NCBI RefSeq assembly: GCF_014212015.1
Contig: NZ_JACJVN010000055.1
Location: 60,311-124,310 of the forward strand
Source: Cohnella lubricantis
GTDB taxonomy: Bacteria; Bacillota; Bacilli; Paenibacillales; Paenibacillaceae
DNA length: 64,000 nucleotides
Direction of reading: 5' to 3'
Shown here: positions 9,113 to 17,609 of the stretch, piece after piece
Position numbering within the stretch: the stretch's first letter is position 1
How the letters are laid out: every line of letters begins with the position of its first letter
Notes under the pieces: generated by a model
Database searches by the model: none
What the model was told of the DNA's origin: nothing
Seen by the model: the letters and a program-made list of their open reading frames with translations, nothing else
Made by a program: the position numbers and the translations under genes

Positions 9113-9152
9113 GTTATATAACAACGTTATAACATAATGATCTTTTGGTCAA
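9113..9152 (-). promoter_or_regulatory. Promoter and palindromic operator of the galactonate-type operon
   Basis: On the minus strand a -35-like TTGACC (9147-9152) is followed by an AT-rich -10 zone containing GTTATAAC (9126-9133) and, three bases further, the perfect palindrome GTTATATAAC (9113-9122). Two near-identical palindromes overlapping the -10 look like a repressor operator. GntR/FCD regulators such as E. coli DgoR control galactonate genes by binding AT-rich palindromes, but no such regulator is encoded in this window. Confidence 0.5.
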
Positions 9153-9183
9153 TGGATTGAAGTAAATTAATGATATTTTTGTT

Positions 9184-9226
9184 AAAAAAGACGAGAGGCC
9201 CGCGATTGCGGTTACGTCTCTCGTCT
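9184..9226 (-). terminator. Rho-independent terminator after the first GH172 gene
   Basis: A perfect 9-bp stem (AGACGAGAG / CTCTCGTCT) is followed on the minus strand by six U residues, 14 bp after the GH172 stop. It ends the fucU-GH116-GH127-GH172 operon and separates it from the galactonate-type operon. Confidence 0.85.
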
Positions 9227-9239
9227 TGAGGTCACTACA

Positions 9240-10322
9240 TTAAATCACTTCGCGCTCGTCGTTGCCTGGGAGAGCGGGGAATGGCGCATGCGGCTCCGCT
9301 TGGTACCAGATCGCCGTGGCGGCAATATCGCTCTGCTGCGGCAGATAGCGTCCGTGGGAGCGCCAGCCGAGGTCCTGAATCGTGACGCGCAGCTCCTGCT
9401 CGAACCGGATCGGGTCCATCACATGCCAGCGGTACATGCCAAACCGCGTCTGGCTGTTGTACAGACCGTCCGGCTTGATGACCTGGTGCATGCCCAGATA
9501 CGGCGTCGAATACGTGCAATACGTGCCTTGCGGCTGCTCCCAGTTCCATGCGCCGCCGAAGTAGTCTTCGGTGCCGGTGCCGCAGATCGTCGGGAACTCG
9601 CCATCGCCATCCATGTAGAACTTGATCTCGCCTTCGCCCCACCAGCCTTTGTTGTTCACTTGCCAAGCGAGGTACGTGCCGACGTAATGGCCTTTGCCCT
9701 TAACGCCGTCGAGCACCGTGAACACTTCCTTGTACGGAACCGGGTTCGTCCGGCGCCAGGAAGCATGGAAGTAGGCGGTATCCTCCGGCACTTCCGTTAA
9801 TGTATAGTCGATCTGATAGTACAGCACGGCCTTGTCAGGCGAGCGGTTCTCCATCGTCACCTTCGCAGAACGGCGGAACGGCATCTGCCAGTAGCTGTTC
9901 ATGCCGCCTGCGGGATTAACCGCGATCGGCAGCGAGTTGACGTTGGTGCGCTCCTGCCAGCCGTTGCAGAAGAAGTCGCCGACCGGCACTTCAACCGACG
10001 GCTGCTCCTCTCCGTCCCAGTAGATGCGGAAGATCATATTGCGCCAGAACGTCGGGAAGCAGGTCAGCCAGATATGCTGGATCGCGCCGGGTCCTTGAAT
10101 CTCGCCCATCGTGAACGTCGCGCCCGGCTCGATCTCGACGGAAGGGGACACCTTCCAACCGATGCCCAGCTCGCGGGAAGGGCCTGCGCCCGTTCCCGTC
10201 ATCGCCATAGCTCCTTTGCCCTTCTCACCGGTGAAGTTCTCCGGGCTGATCGATCTTGTCTTCGCATCCGACAGCAGCGCCAAGTTGCCCAAGCCCATAT
10301 TCAATCCGTTAAATCCGTTCAT
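9240..10322 (-). CDS. GH172 (DUF2961) family glycoside hydrolase
   Basis: This 360-aa DUF2961 protein belongs to CAZy family GH172, whose characterised members include exo-alpha-D-arabinofuranosidases acting on D-arabinan and an alpha-D-fructofuranosidase. The conserved acidic core is present: VGDFFCNGW, then WWGEGEIKFYMDGD and CGTGTEDYFGGAW, whose glutamates are the likely catalytic pair. It has no signal peptide, so it acts inside the cell. It is the last gene of the operon fucU-GH116-GH127-GH172. The ATG at 10322 behind GAGAGGCGG is preferred over an upstream TTG. A second GH172 lies at 26470; the two share the core but differ clearly elsewhere. Confidence 0.87.
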   Translation of the reverse strand: MNGFNGLNMGLGNLALLSDAKTRSISPENFTGEKGKGAMAMTGTGAGPSRELGIGWKVSPSVEIEPGATFTMGEIQGPGAIQHIWLTCFPTFWRNMIFRIYWDGEEQPSVEVPVGDFFCNGWQERTNVNSLPIAVNPAGGMNSYWQMPFRRSAKVTMENRSPDKAVLYYQIDYTLTEVPEDTAYFHASWRRTNPVPYKEVFTVLDGVKGKGHYVGTYLAWQVNNKGWWGEGEIKFYMDGDGEFPTICGTGTEDYFGGAWNWEQPQGTYCTYSTPYLGMHQVIKPDGLYNSQTRFGMYRWHVMDPIRFEQELRVTIQDLGWRSHGRYLPQQSDIAATAIWYQAEPHAPFPALPGNDEREVI

Positions 10323-10366
10323 TCGGATCCGCCTCTCTCGCAATTAGGAATGTGTTGTAGAAAATA

Positions 10367-12229
10367 TTAGTTCGATACGGAAGGAAACTCTCCGATTCTC
10401 AGCTTCGTGCCGCCGTATGGAACCAGCTCCAGCTCGACAGCCGGCTGACCTTCCGTGTCCGGCACGAGCGGCGGCGCATCGGCGTTGTTGCCCTCCATCC
10501 GCCAGTTCCGGACGAGCTTGCCCTTCGTGACGATCTTCACCGGGCTTCGGCTCGCGTCGAACGGCTGGAATGGGACAGGCGCTTCCTCGGCTCGGCTCTC
10601 CGCATCGGCCAGCAAGCCGTACTTCCACTGCGCGGCGGGATAGATCTCCCAGTCGTGGAACCTCTCCCGCTGCTTCAGCAGCTGCCAGTTCTCGACGATC
10701 GGAAGCGCGTAGACGAGCGGACCTCTCTCGACGCTGACGGCATAAGAGCCGCGTACGCTTCGCTTAATCTCCATCGGCAGCGACAGAAGCGCCGTATCGC
10801 CATCCTTCCAGACTCGCTTGACGGTGGCGAACCCGCGCGACACGTGCAGCTCGACAGCCTCCCCGTTCACGAGAAGGGACGGCCGCTCACACCAAGCCGG
10901 GATGCGCCAATCGATCGCGAACGTCTCCTCCGCCCGGTCAAGCGAGATTCGGATCAGGGCCGTCTCCCGGAACGGGTACGCGCCATCGACATTCAGAAGA
11001 GCCTTAACGCCGGAGCCTACGACGGCCGACACGCGGCAGGGCACATAGCTGACCGCCGCCAAGCCGCCGCCCGGCGCCGCCATCCATGCATGGGAAGCCA
11101 GCTTCGGCCAGCCCTGGTGCATGTTGGCGGTGCAGCAGCCGAAGTTCGGCTCGAGGCCGAACAGGTTGGCCTCGTCGCCATTGCTCCAGTCGCGCTTCGC
11201 GACGTTGCAGACGATCTGGTTCACCTGCTGGTCATACTGGTGCGACGTCCAGTCTGTCGAGATCGCCGCCGGCAGGGCGTTGAACGCCACCTTCTCGAGG
11301 ATGTCCCCGAACTGCCCGTCTCCGAAGATGCGCACCAGCTGCTCCATCGTGAACATGTATTCCACGACCGCGCACAGCTCGACGCCCTGCGAAGGGTGGG
11401 TGCCCGACAGCCATTCATCGCCCGAGAACATGCCATGCGCCTGCCCGTGATACGTCATCAGGCTGGCGATGCCGCGCTTGATCGCTTCGAGCTGCTTCGG
11501 GTCTCCCGTCAGCTCATGCAGAACGCCCGGCGTCTTGACGCCCATCGCCACGTTGACGACATGCGTCCGCCAGTCCCAATGCTCCACCTTGCGCCAGAAC
11601 GGGAAGTCGTGCAGAATCGCCGTCCAATCCGTCGTCTGCCCGGCTACGATGCGCGCGAGCTCCAACAGGAACGGCTCTTGCGTCTTCTTGTGCAGCCAGA
11701 GGATGCACAGCAGCATCTCCGCGCCGCGCGTCTTCGCCCAGCCGTCCAGCGGCTGCTCTTCGATATGGCTGCGAACGTATCGCATGTACTTCATGAGGAA
11801 GGGCACGACCCTCGCGTCGCCCGCGGCCTCTTCATGCTGCATCAGAACCTTCAGCATGATCATGTAATGCCACCAATCCACCTGGAGATTGACATCGAGG
11901 TTCACCGTGTGGATGAACGTCGGCCCGAAGCCGCCGTCCTCCCGCTGGCTGTTCAGCGTCCACTCGATCCAGCGGTTCGCCTTGGCGATCAGCTTCTCGT
12001 CCTCGAGCAGATACGCCAGCGGCAGCAAGCCGTCCAAGTAGTAGGGACCCCGCTCCCAGCTGTCGCCGGCTCCGCCGATCCAGCCGTTGTCCGGCCCGAC
12101 GTCGGGCCAATGCTCTTCCAGGTGGCCGGTGAAGCCGTCCGCCTGGATGCGCAGCTGATCCTTCAGCCAACCGGCAGGTTTAATGCTGCCAAGCGGCAAA
12201 TTCATGTATGCGGAAGGCTGCAATGGCAT
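10367..12229 (-). CDS. GH127 (DUF1680) family glycoside hydrolase, beta-L-arabinofuranosidase-like
   Basis: This 620-aa (alpha/alpha)6-barrel enzyme resembles B. longum HypBA1, which removes beta-L-arabinofuranose with a cysteine nucleophile held by zinc. The zinc/nucleophile set is visible: E284 and C286 in GVELCAVVEYM and the adjacent C365-C366 in PNFGCCTANMHQGW. No signal peptide is seen. GH127 substrates also include other unusual furanosides, so in this locus it may trim a side group rather than L-arabinose itself. The track-length frame begins at 12304, but the ATG at 12229 follows a GAGGTGAAC site and gives the family N-terminus (LGSIKPAGWLKDQL). Confidence 0.88.
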   Translation of the reverse strand: MPLQPSAYMNLPLGSIKPAGWLKDQLRIQADGFTGHLEEHWPDVGPDNGWIGGAGDSWERGPYYLDGLLPLAYLLEDEKLIAKANRWIEWTLNSQREDGGFGPTFIHTVNLDVNLQVDWWHYMIMLKVLMQHEEAAGDARVVPFLMKYMRYVRSHIEEQPLDGWAKTRGAEMLLCILWLHKKTQEPFLLELARIVAGQTTDWTAILHDFPFWRKVEHWDWRTHVVNVAMGVKTPGVLHELTGDPKQLEAIKRGIASLMTYHGQAHGMFSGDEWLSGTHPSQGVELCAVVEYMFTMEQLVRIFGDGQFGDILEKVAFNALPAAISTDWTSHQYDQQVNQIVCNVAKRDWSNGDEANLFGLEPNFGCCTANMHQGWPKLASHAWMAAPGGGLAAVSYVPCRVSAVVGSGVKALLNVDGAYPFRETALIRISLDRAEETFAIDWRIPAWCERPSLLVNGEAVELHVSRGFATVKRVWKDGDTALLSLPMEIKRSVRGSYAVSVERGPLVYALPIVENWQLLKQRERFHDWEIYPAAQWKYGLLADAESRAEEAPVPFQPFDASRSPVKIVTKGKLVRNWRMEGNNADAPPLVPDTEGQPAVELELVPYGGTKLRIGEFPSVSN

Positions 12230-12321
12230 GATAAGTTCACCTCGTTCGTAGGGATGGTTCTCGTTGCTCAGGATCGAAATGTCGTAACGTCGATGAGCCG
12301 CCATCTCATCGCTTCATCACG

Positions 12322-14799
12322 TTACAGCGTAATTGAGTAGCCGCAGGCCGACACTTCCACGCCGCTCAAGTCTCCATGAAGAACCTCGACCTCGAACCGA
12401 AGGATGCCCGTCGCTTCGTCCTTGCGCTGACGGTACACGCCCCAGCCCTTGCCGGTGCTCCAGAAGCAAGAGAAGCCGTCCTCGTTCACGGCCGGGCTAA
12501 AGCTCATGCGCCCGCGCGCCATGTCGTATTCGAAGCCGCTGAGCGCGATGAGCAGCCCCCAGCTGGACATCGAGCGCGCGTAGTGATGGCCGCATTCGAC
12601 CTCGTTCCACGGGCTTCGCTTGAAGCCGTCCTGCCGATCGCGCACGGCCTTCACCACGCTCAGCGCTTCCTCCAGCGCCCCCTGATAGATCAATTCCACC
12701 GCTACCTGGTATTCGATCCCCGTCCACACCTCATCGGAATAGACGAACGGAAGCTTCGGCCGGCCGCCGTTCGGCCACGAGCAGAGCAGCAGGCCTTGCT
12801 CGTCGTTCAAAGCGTACGTGCGCTGGCAGTTCGCATGCTCGGAGAAGTCGGCGAGGAAATTGTGCCGGTAGACGGCTCGGATCGCGCTGGCAAGCTTATC
12901 CCCGTCGATCAGGTCGCCTAGCCCGTACAGATGCGCGAGCTGCTGGCCGAACAATTGATCCGACAGGCAGCCGATCCCGTGCTGGTACTTGTGGCTGTCC
13001 GGGTCGTCCAGCCGCTGCACGAAATATTCCCCGTTCCACGTCAGCTCGCTTAACCGCTCTGCGCTCGCAGCGGCTTGCTCCGCGTAGCGCCGCGAAGCCT
13101 CCTCTTCGCCGAGATAGCCCGCGATCTCAGACGCGGCCTTCAAAGCGCCGAGCAGCATGAAGCCCATGAGCGGATTCGGTCCGTAGAACTCGATGTCGTA
13201 CGTGTTGTGCTGCTCGCCGTCCAGGACGAGGTCGCCGTCCGTGTCCCACTGCTTGAACGCATAGGCCAGCGCGCGCTGCGCATGCGGCCAGAGCTGCCGG
13301 AGGAAGGCGTCGTCGCCGGACAGCTTCCAATCCCGGTATAGACGCATGACCGATCCGAGCTGGCCGTCCGCGGCGGCGTGCGGCACCCGGTCTCCCCACA
13401 TGAAGTCAACGCCGAACCGCTTCATCGCCCGGAAGTTCATTCGGCCCGCCTCGTCTGTCTCAAGCAGGAACTCGGTCTCCCGCAAGTTCCGTTCCAGATC
13501 CGGATAGAGGAACGCCAGCGTCTGCGCGTAATTCCAGACGTGCGTACACGAGCCTTCGCAGCTGCCGAGGTCGTCGAACGTTCCTTCGAAGCCGTAGAAC
13601 GCGCCGTCCTCCAGCCAGAAGCATGTCGTGCCCCGCAGCACCGGCATGTTCCCGGCAATCGCGTCCAGGACAGGCTCCGGCAGCGTGCTGCTGAAGAGAG
13701 CATCGCGGAACCGGAACGTCTCCTCCCGCAGCCGTTCCCGGTTGCGAAGCAGATAGAGGCCGGCGTCCCACGAGCTGGAAAAGCGGGTCGCATAATGATT
13801 GCGCGCCGTCTCCCGGCCCGGCCGCGTATCCCGAACATGCTCGTACCAGCCGTTCATTCGATTCGGGAAGTACCAGGACAGCACGAATTCGAACGACTTC
13901 GTCTCGCCGGGCGCAAGCGTCTCAATGACACCTATGGAGCCTGTATCCGTCTTGTGCTCGTCCGAAGGCGTCTCGTAGCCGAGATCGGTCAGCCGCCCGT
14001 CCGACGTGAAGTCGTCCCAGAACTCTTGGAGAAAATCGTACCAAGCCCCCCGCAGCCATGCCCGCTTGTACGTGACGTTCTTGCCGGTCGTCATAAGCGC
14101 AAGATTGCCGTATTTGACGTCGGACGTCTCCCATTTGCGCGAATGCAGATAGAGGCCGGCGTACGAATCCTCCTCTCGGAATTCGTTGACATTCTGGCCG
14201 CACGGCATCTCCCAATGCAGGTTGCTGAACCGGTCGTACGTGATGCCGCCAATCGGATTGATCAGCGATCCAGCCACGACGACCTCTGCCGGCCGATTCC
14301 CCGTATTGGTGATCCGGTAAGTCAAGTAAGCGCCCGGGATGCCGGAATCTTCCGCGTTCAGCGGAATCATCGGCGTATAGGCTTCCAGCTCGGCTCGGAT
14401 CGGAAGCTTGTCGTCCTCCAGCGCCACGTGGGCCACCGGATAAGCGCCTGCAAGCTCCGAACGGGCCATTCTAGGCAGCCCGGCGGACGACAGCGGGTGA
14501 TAGCCGTGGGAGAGGGAATGCGGCGGCTGCAGCTTGGACTCCAATATTCTCGCCATCGGCTCGCCTCCTTCCGGCTGCACCCGAATCGCGAAGAACGTGT
14601 TCGGCATCGCCGTTCCCTTCGCTGGATTGTTGAAGATCTCCCAATCTCTCAGCTGCCCGCGGCTGCCGAGCGATACGTTGCCCGTGCCAATGCCTCCCAG
14701 CGGGAACGCGGCTTCCGCCGCGGTCCCCGGATAGGTGCGGCCGAAGACGCGTGAATTCGTCTCATTCCCGGTGATTCCCCGTGTCTCTGCCTTGGCCAT
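12322..14799 (-). CDS. GH116 family glycoside hydrolase
   Basis: This 825-aa protein has the GH116 layout seen in bacterial beta-glucosidase/xylosidase-type enzymes and human GBA2: an N-terminal beta-sandwich opening with FPLGGIGTGNVSLG, and a C-terminal alpha-barrel. The likely nucleophile is E415 in GSCEGSCTHVWNY and the acid/base D535 in QHNTYDIEFYG. There is no signal peptide. It stands second in an operon after fucU and before GH127 and GH172, so a role on imported arabinofuranose-containing oligosaccharides is inferred; the actual linkage specificity cannot be read from sequence. Confidence 0.88.
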   Translation of the reverse strand: MAKAETRGITGNETNSRVFGRTYPGTAAEAAFPLGGIGTGNVSLGSRGQLRDWEIFNNPAKGTAMPNTFFAIRVQPEGGEPMARILESKLQPPHSLSHGYHPLSSAGLPRMARSELAGAYPVAHVALEDDKLPIRAELEAYTPMIPLNAEDSGIPGAYLTYRITNTGNRPAEVVVAGSLINPIGGITYDRFSNLHWEMPCGQNVNEFREEDSYAGLYLHSRKWETSDVKYGNLALMTTGKNVTYKRAWLRGAWYDFLQEFWDDFTSDGRLTDLGYETPSDEHKTDTGSIGVIETLAPGETKSFEFVLSWYFPNRMNGWYEHVRDTRPGRETARNHYATRFSSSWDAGLYLLRNRERLREETFRFRDALFSSTLPEPVLDAIAGNMPVLRGTTCFWLEDGAFYGFEGTFDDLGSCEGSCTHVWNYAQTLAFLYPDLERNLRETEFLLETDEAGRMNFRAMKRFGVDFMWGDRVPHAAADGQLGSVMRLYRDWKLSGDDAFLRQLWPHAQRALAYAFKQWDTDGDLVLDGEQHNTYDIEFYGPNPLMGFMLLGALKAASEIAGYLGEEEASRRYAEQAAASAERLSELTWNGEYFVQRLDDPDSHKYQHGIGCLSDQLFGQQLAHLYGLGDLIDGDKLASAIRAVYRHNFLADFSEHANCQRTYALNDEQGLLLCSWPNGGRPKLPFVYSDEVWTGIEYQVAVELIYQGALEEALSVVKAVRDRQDGFKRSPWNEVECGHHYARSMSSWGLLIALSGFEYDMARGRMSFSPAVNEDGFSCFWSTGKGWGVYRQRKDEATGILRFEVEVLHGDLSGVEVSACGYSITL

Positions 14800-14828
14800 C
14801 GATATCTTCTCCCCTCTCGATATACGGT

Positions 14829-15254
14829 TTAGATGACGCCCTTGCGGATGATCAGATTCGCATAGAGAGCGCTCTCGCTCGTAGCGACGACCGCATACGC
14901 ATTCTTGACCCTATCGTAGAACGCTTGACGCTCCATCTGCTCGAACGGCTGGTCATTGCCGGAATGCTCTGCGGCGATCGCCCGGTACTGCTCCCAGATC
15001 GGCGTCTCCGCCGGATCGCCGGGATCGACCTTCATGAGCGCGAACGCGTGCTTCGCGTTCGCATCCACCGGCAGCAGGCTCAGAATATCCGCCATCAGCT
15101 CCGGAATCGCATGGCCGTCGCAGCGAACGAGCCGCTTCGCATGGCTGGCCGCCGGGAAGTTGCCGTCCGCCAGCACGAGCTCGTCCCCGTGGCCCATCTC
15201 CATCAGCACCTTGATCAGATCCGGCGAGATTCGATTGGATATGCCTTTCAACAT
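14829..15254 (-). CDS. RbsD/FucU family sugar mutarotase
   Basis: This 141-aa protein belongs to the FucU branch of the RbsD/FucU family, which interconverts sugar anomers (L-fucose mutarotase, D-ribose pyranase). Family features are visible: the N-terminal MLKGISNRISPDLIKVLMEM, then GHGDELVLADGNFP with the catalytic-region histidine and aspartate, and a C-terminal YANLIIRKGVI. It is the first gene of its operon. D-Arabinose has the same ring stereochemistry as L-fucose, so it would naturally supply the anomer used by the FucI-type isomerase encoded at 29353. The ATG at 15254 follows AAGGGGGACACGGC. Confidence 0.88.
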   Translation of the reverse strand: MLKGISNRISPDLIKVLMEMGHGDELVLADGNFPAASHAKRLVRCDGHAIPELMADILSLLPVDANAKHAFALMKVDPGDPAETPIWEQYRAIAAEHSGNDQPFEQMERQAFYDRVKNAYAVVATSESALYANLIIRKGVI

Positions 15255-15294
15255 GCCGTGTCCCCCTTGTCCATTGCCCCGAATCGCATCTCGT

Positions 15295-15332
15295 TTTATA
15301 ATGGAAATTGCTTTTGCATGACAACGTTTGCA
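15295..15332 (-). promoter_or_regulatory. Promoter with cre-like site ahead of the fucU-GH116-GH127-GH172 operon
   Basis: On the minus strand TTGTCA (15319-15324) and TATAAA (15295-15300) are 18 bp apart, a good sigma-A promoter. Overlapping the -35 is TGCAAACGTTGTCA (15319-15332), which differs from the CcpA cre consensus TGWAANCGNTNWCA at one position. This predicts glucose repression of the operon. The AraC-type regulator gene is divergent from this point. Confidence 0.6.
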
Positions 15333-15419
15333 ACCTGATCTTATCAAATCCCATCCATATTCGCTTTACTTTCGCTTGTGATTACTTATCCGATCTTGCT
15401 ATCATGGAGGGGTTATTCG

Positions 15420-16316
15420 ATGAATACCGAAGCGGAGCTTCGCCTTAAGCTGCTAAGGCAGATGTCGCCCAACGTTCGCCGCGCCTTTAACCACCGCACG
15501 CCGGAGATGAGGCTGAAGCCTCGCATTATTTTCGACTATGAGCTGCTTTATATGGAGAGAGGAACGCTCCGTCTGCGCATCGAAGAGAAGCTGCATACCG
15601 TTATTCCCGGCGACATTGTCCTGATCAAGCCAGGCATCGAGCACGAATTCCTCGGCTCCGAAGGAGAGTGCTGGATGCCCCATATCCACTTCGACGTCAT
15701 GTACGAGGACAACTTCGAGACGGTTCCGGTCAACTTCAAATCCCGGGAGGAATGCACCGCGGAGGAGCTTCGCCTCATTCGTCCCGATCTGCTCGGCGAT
15801 GCGCTGGGCATGCCCGATCTCATTCGGATCGGCAATCACGGCGAGGTACACCATACGCTGATGAAGCTGATTCACGCCTACGACCGAAGGGACGAGGAAT
15901 TCGCTATCCTGCAGAAGTCGCTTGTCCTTCTCTTGCTTCACCAGCTGGCGAAAGGGATCGAGACGCTGGAGAACCCGCTGCTCTCTCTGCACGAGAAGGC
16001 GTTGGAGCAGACCGTGACCCACATCGTAGAACGCTACAACAGCACCGTAAGCCTGGAAGAGCTGTCTAAGATCGCATGCCTGAGCGTGTTCCACTTCTCC
16101 CGCCTGTTCAAAGAGAAATACGGCTTGTCTCCGCACCAATTCCAAATCCGCAGGCGCATCGAGAAATCCAAGGAGCTGATCGTCTTCAGCCGGCGTTCGT
16201 TATCCTCCATCGCCGAGGAGGTCGGTTACGGCAGCGTCTATGCGTTTAGCAAGGCGTTCAAGCAAGCCGAGGGCGTGTCCCCGCGCCAATACGCTCGCGC
16301 TTACTCCGGGGAATGA
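15420..16316 (+). CDS. AraC-family transcriptional regulator
   Basis: This 298-aa regulator has an N-terminal cupin-like sensing domain (HTVIPGDIVLIKPGIEHEF) and a C-terminal pair of helix-turn-helix motifs (VSLEELSKIACLSVFHFSRL and SSIAEEVGYGSVYAFSKAFK) ending in the family signature GVSPRQYA. It is transcribed away from the fucU operon, so it probably activates that operon in response to a sugar. The frame begins at 15378, but the ATG at 15420 follows GGAGGGGTTATTCG and is the better start. A weak promoter (TTGTGA, 18 bp, TATCAT) lies just upstream. Confidence 0.88.
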   Translation: MNTEAELRLKLLRQMSPNVRRAFNHRTPEMRLKPRIIFDYELLYMERGTLRLRIEEKLHTVIPGDIVLIKPGIEHEFLGSEGECWMPHIHFDVMYEDNFETVPVNFKSREECTAEELRLIRPDLLGDALGMPDLIRIGNHGEVHHTLMKLIHAYDRRDEEFAILQKSLVLLLLHQLAKGIETLENPLLSLHEKALEQTVTHIVERYNSTVSLEELSKIACLSVFHFSRLFKEKYGLSPHQFQIRRRIEKSKELIVFSRRSLSSIAEEVGYGSVYAFSKAFKQAEGVSPRQYARAYSGE

Positions 16317-16348
16317 CGCGCCGTGCTTCGCTAGTTGAAGAGCGGTCC

Positions 16349-16490
16349 TCAGCGTCTCCCCTGCGGGCGTGGCCCCGGTCACCCGGGCGACTTTGACCGC
16401 GTTGGTCCCGTACAGCTCAAAGTCGAAGTTAGAGGCGGAGTCGTTAGAAGAGGCTGCCGTTGCCGCGAATGCGGACGAAGGCGCCGCCTC
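16349..16490 (-). pseudogene. Remnant of a third GH183 (DUF4185) gene, N-terminal part only
   Basis: Directly after the alcohol dehydrogenase stop, the same strand reads about 47 codons resembling the start of an exported GH183 protein. There is a signal-peptide-like end (SSAFAATAASS), a Ser/Asn-rich stretch, then VKVARVTGATPAGETL, matching ISRVTGATPSGETL at the start of the intact GH183 at 17610. After GETL the similarity stops, and there is no start codon or catalytic domain. It is best read as a truncated relic whose 5' end was lost at the dehydrogenase gene and whose 3' end was lost toward the araC-type gene. Confidence 0.7.
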
Positions 16491-17489
16491 TCAATGAATC
16501 CGAATCTGCACCTTCAGCAGCTCCGGGTCCTTCGGCTTAGCCAGGAATTCCGGCGTCTCCTCCAGCGTGATCACCTTGGATACAAGAGGCTCGAGCTGGA
16601 CGCGCCCTTCCTTCACCCACTCGAATGCCGGCAGGAACGTATAGTTGATCGCCATCGACCCTAGAATCGTCCAATCCTTGTGATAGACGTCAAACGGATT
16701 GACCCGGATTTGCGCGTCCTTCGGCGTGACGCCGAATTGCAGATATTTGGCCGTCTTGCCGAGATGCGTCATCGCCTTCTCGATAACGGCCGGAATGCCC
16801 GTCGCGTCGACGACGACGTCGAACTTGCGGCCGGCCAAAGCATCCGCTTGGCTCTTCGCGTTCACCGATTCCGTCGCACCGAGCGACCGCGCCAGCTCCA
16901 ACTTGCGATCCGACACGTCGACGACCGTCAGCTTCCCTGCGCCGAGACGCGACAACGACTGCACGAGCTGCAGTCCCATGGCGCCCGCGCCGAACAGCAG
17001 GACGGATTGCCCCGCTTGCAGCTGCAGCCGGTTCATCGCGTGGACGACGCAAGCCATCGGCTCGATGAACGCGGCGGTAGCCATCGACATCGAGTCCGGG
17101 ATCTTCACGACGTTACGGACGGGGACTTTGACGAATTCCGCCATGCTGCCGTCCACGGTATTGCCGAGCGCTCCCCAATTCTCGCATTGGTTGCCCCGGT
17201 TGGTCAGGCAATAGGCGCATCGGCCGCAGAACAGCGATGGATCCGCCGTCACGCGGTCTCCGACCCCGAAGCCTTCCACGCCCTCGCCGAGCTGATGGAT
17301 CGTACCGGCGAATTCATGCCCTGGGATGATCGGATAAGGAGACAGGAACTCCCCTTCGAAAATATGAAAATCCGTTCCGCAAATGCCGACCCGCTCGACG
17401 CGGATGACGACCTCCCCCGCTCCGGCGATCGGATCGGGCACTTCCTTCATGACCGCCTGATGCGGCTTCTCGATCACAAGCGCCTTCAT
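16491..17489 (-). CDS. Zinc-dependent alcohol/polyol dehydrogenase (MDR family)
   Basis: This medium-chain dehydrogenase of 332 aa has the catalytic zinc residues in GICGTDFHIF and PGHEFAG, the four structural-zinc cysteines in CGRCAYCLTNRGNQC, and the nucleotide-binding LLFGAGAMGLQLVQ. It resembles sorbitol/arabitol/threonine dehydrogenases; the substrate is not fixed by sequence. As the last gene in the direction of the D-arabinan operon it could interconvert a pentulose and a pentitol such as D-arabitol or ribitol. The start follows GAGAGGTGGAGCACG. Confidence 0.83.
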   Translation of the reverse strand: MKALVIEKPHQAVMKEVPDPIAGAGEVVIRVERVGICGTDFHIFEGEFLSPYPIIPGHEFAGTIHQLGEGVEGFGVGDRVTADPSLFCGRCAYCLTNRGNQCENWGALGNTVDGSMAEFVKVPVRNVVKIPDSMSMATAAFIEPMACVVHAMNRLQLQAGQSVLLFGAGAMGLQLVQSLSRLGAGKLTVVDVSDRKLELARSLGATESVNAKSQADALAGRKFDVVVDATGIPAVIEKAMTHLGKTAKYLQFGVTPKDAQIRVNPFDVYHKDWTILGSMAINYTFLPAFEWVKEGRVQLEPLVSKVITLEETPEFLAKPKDPELLKVQIRIH

Positions 17490-17569
17490 CGTGCTCCACC
17501 TCTCTTAGTTGGCTTGATAGATTAGCTATGACTCCAATAGGTCTCGGCAGCTGCCGGCCTAGACGGAGA

Positions 17570-17597
17570 AGGGAGACCGCAGCCGCAGCGGCTCCCT
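17570..17597 (-). terminator. Hairpin after the exported GH183 gene
   Basis: An imperfect stem (AGGGAG.CCGC / GCGG.CTCCCT) lies just past the GH183 stop. No clear U-run follows, so read-through into the alcohol dehydrogenase gene is likely. Confidence 0.35.
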
Positions 17598-17609
17598 CCT
17601 GTGAATCGT

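Noticed and set aside
10655..12340. Plus-strand frame of 561 codons opposite GH127
   Set aside because: No ribosome site, no recognisable domain and an Arg/His/Gln-heavy composition; the minus strand has GH127 with catalytic residues.
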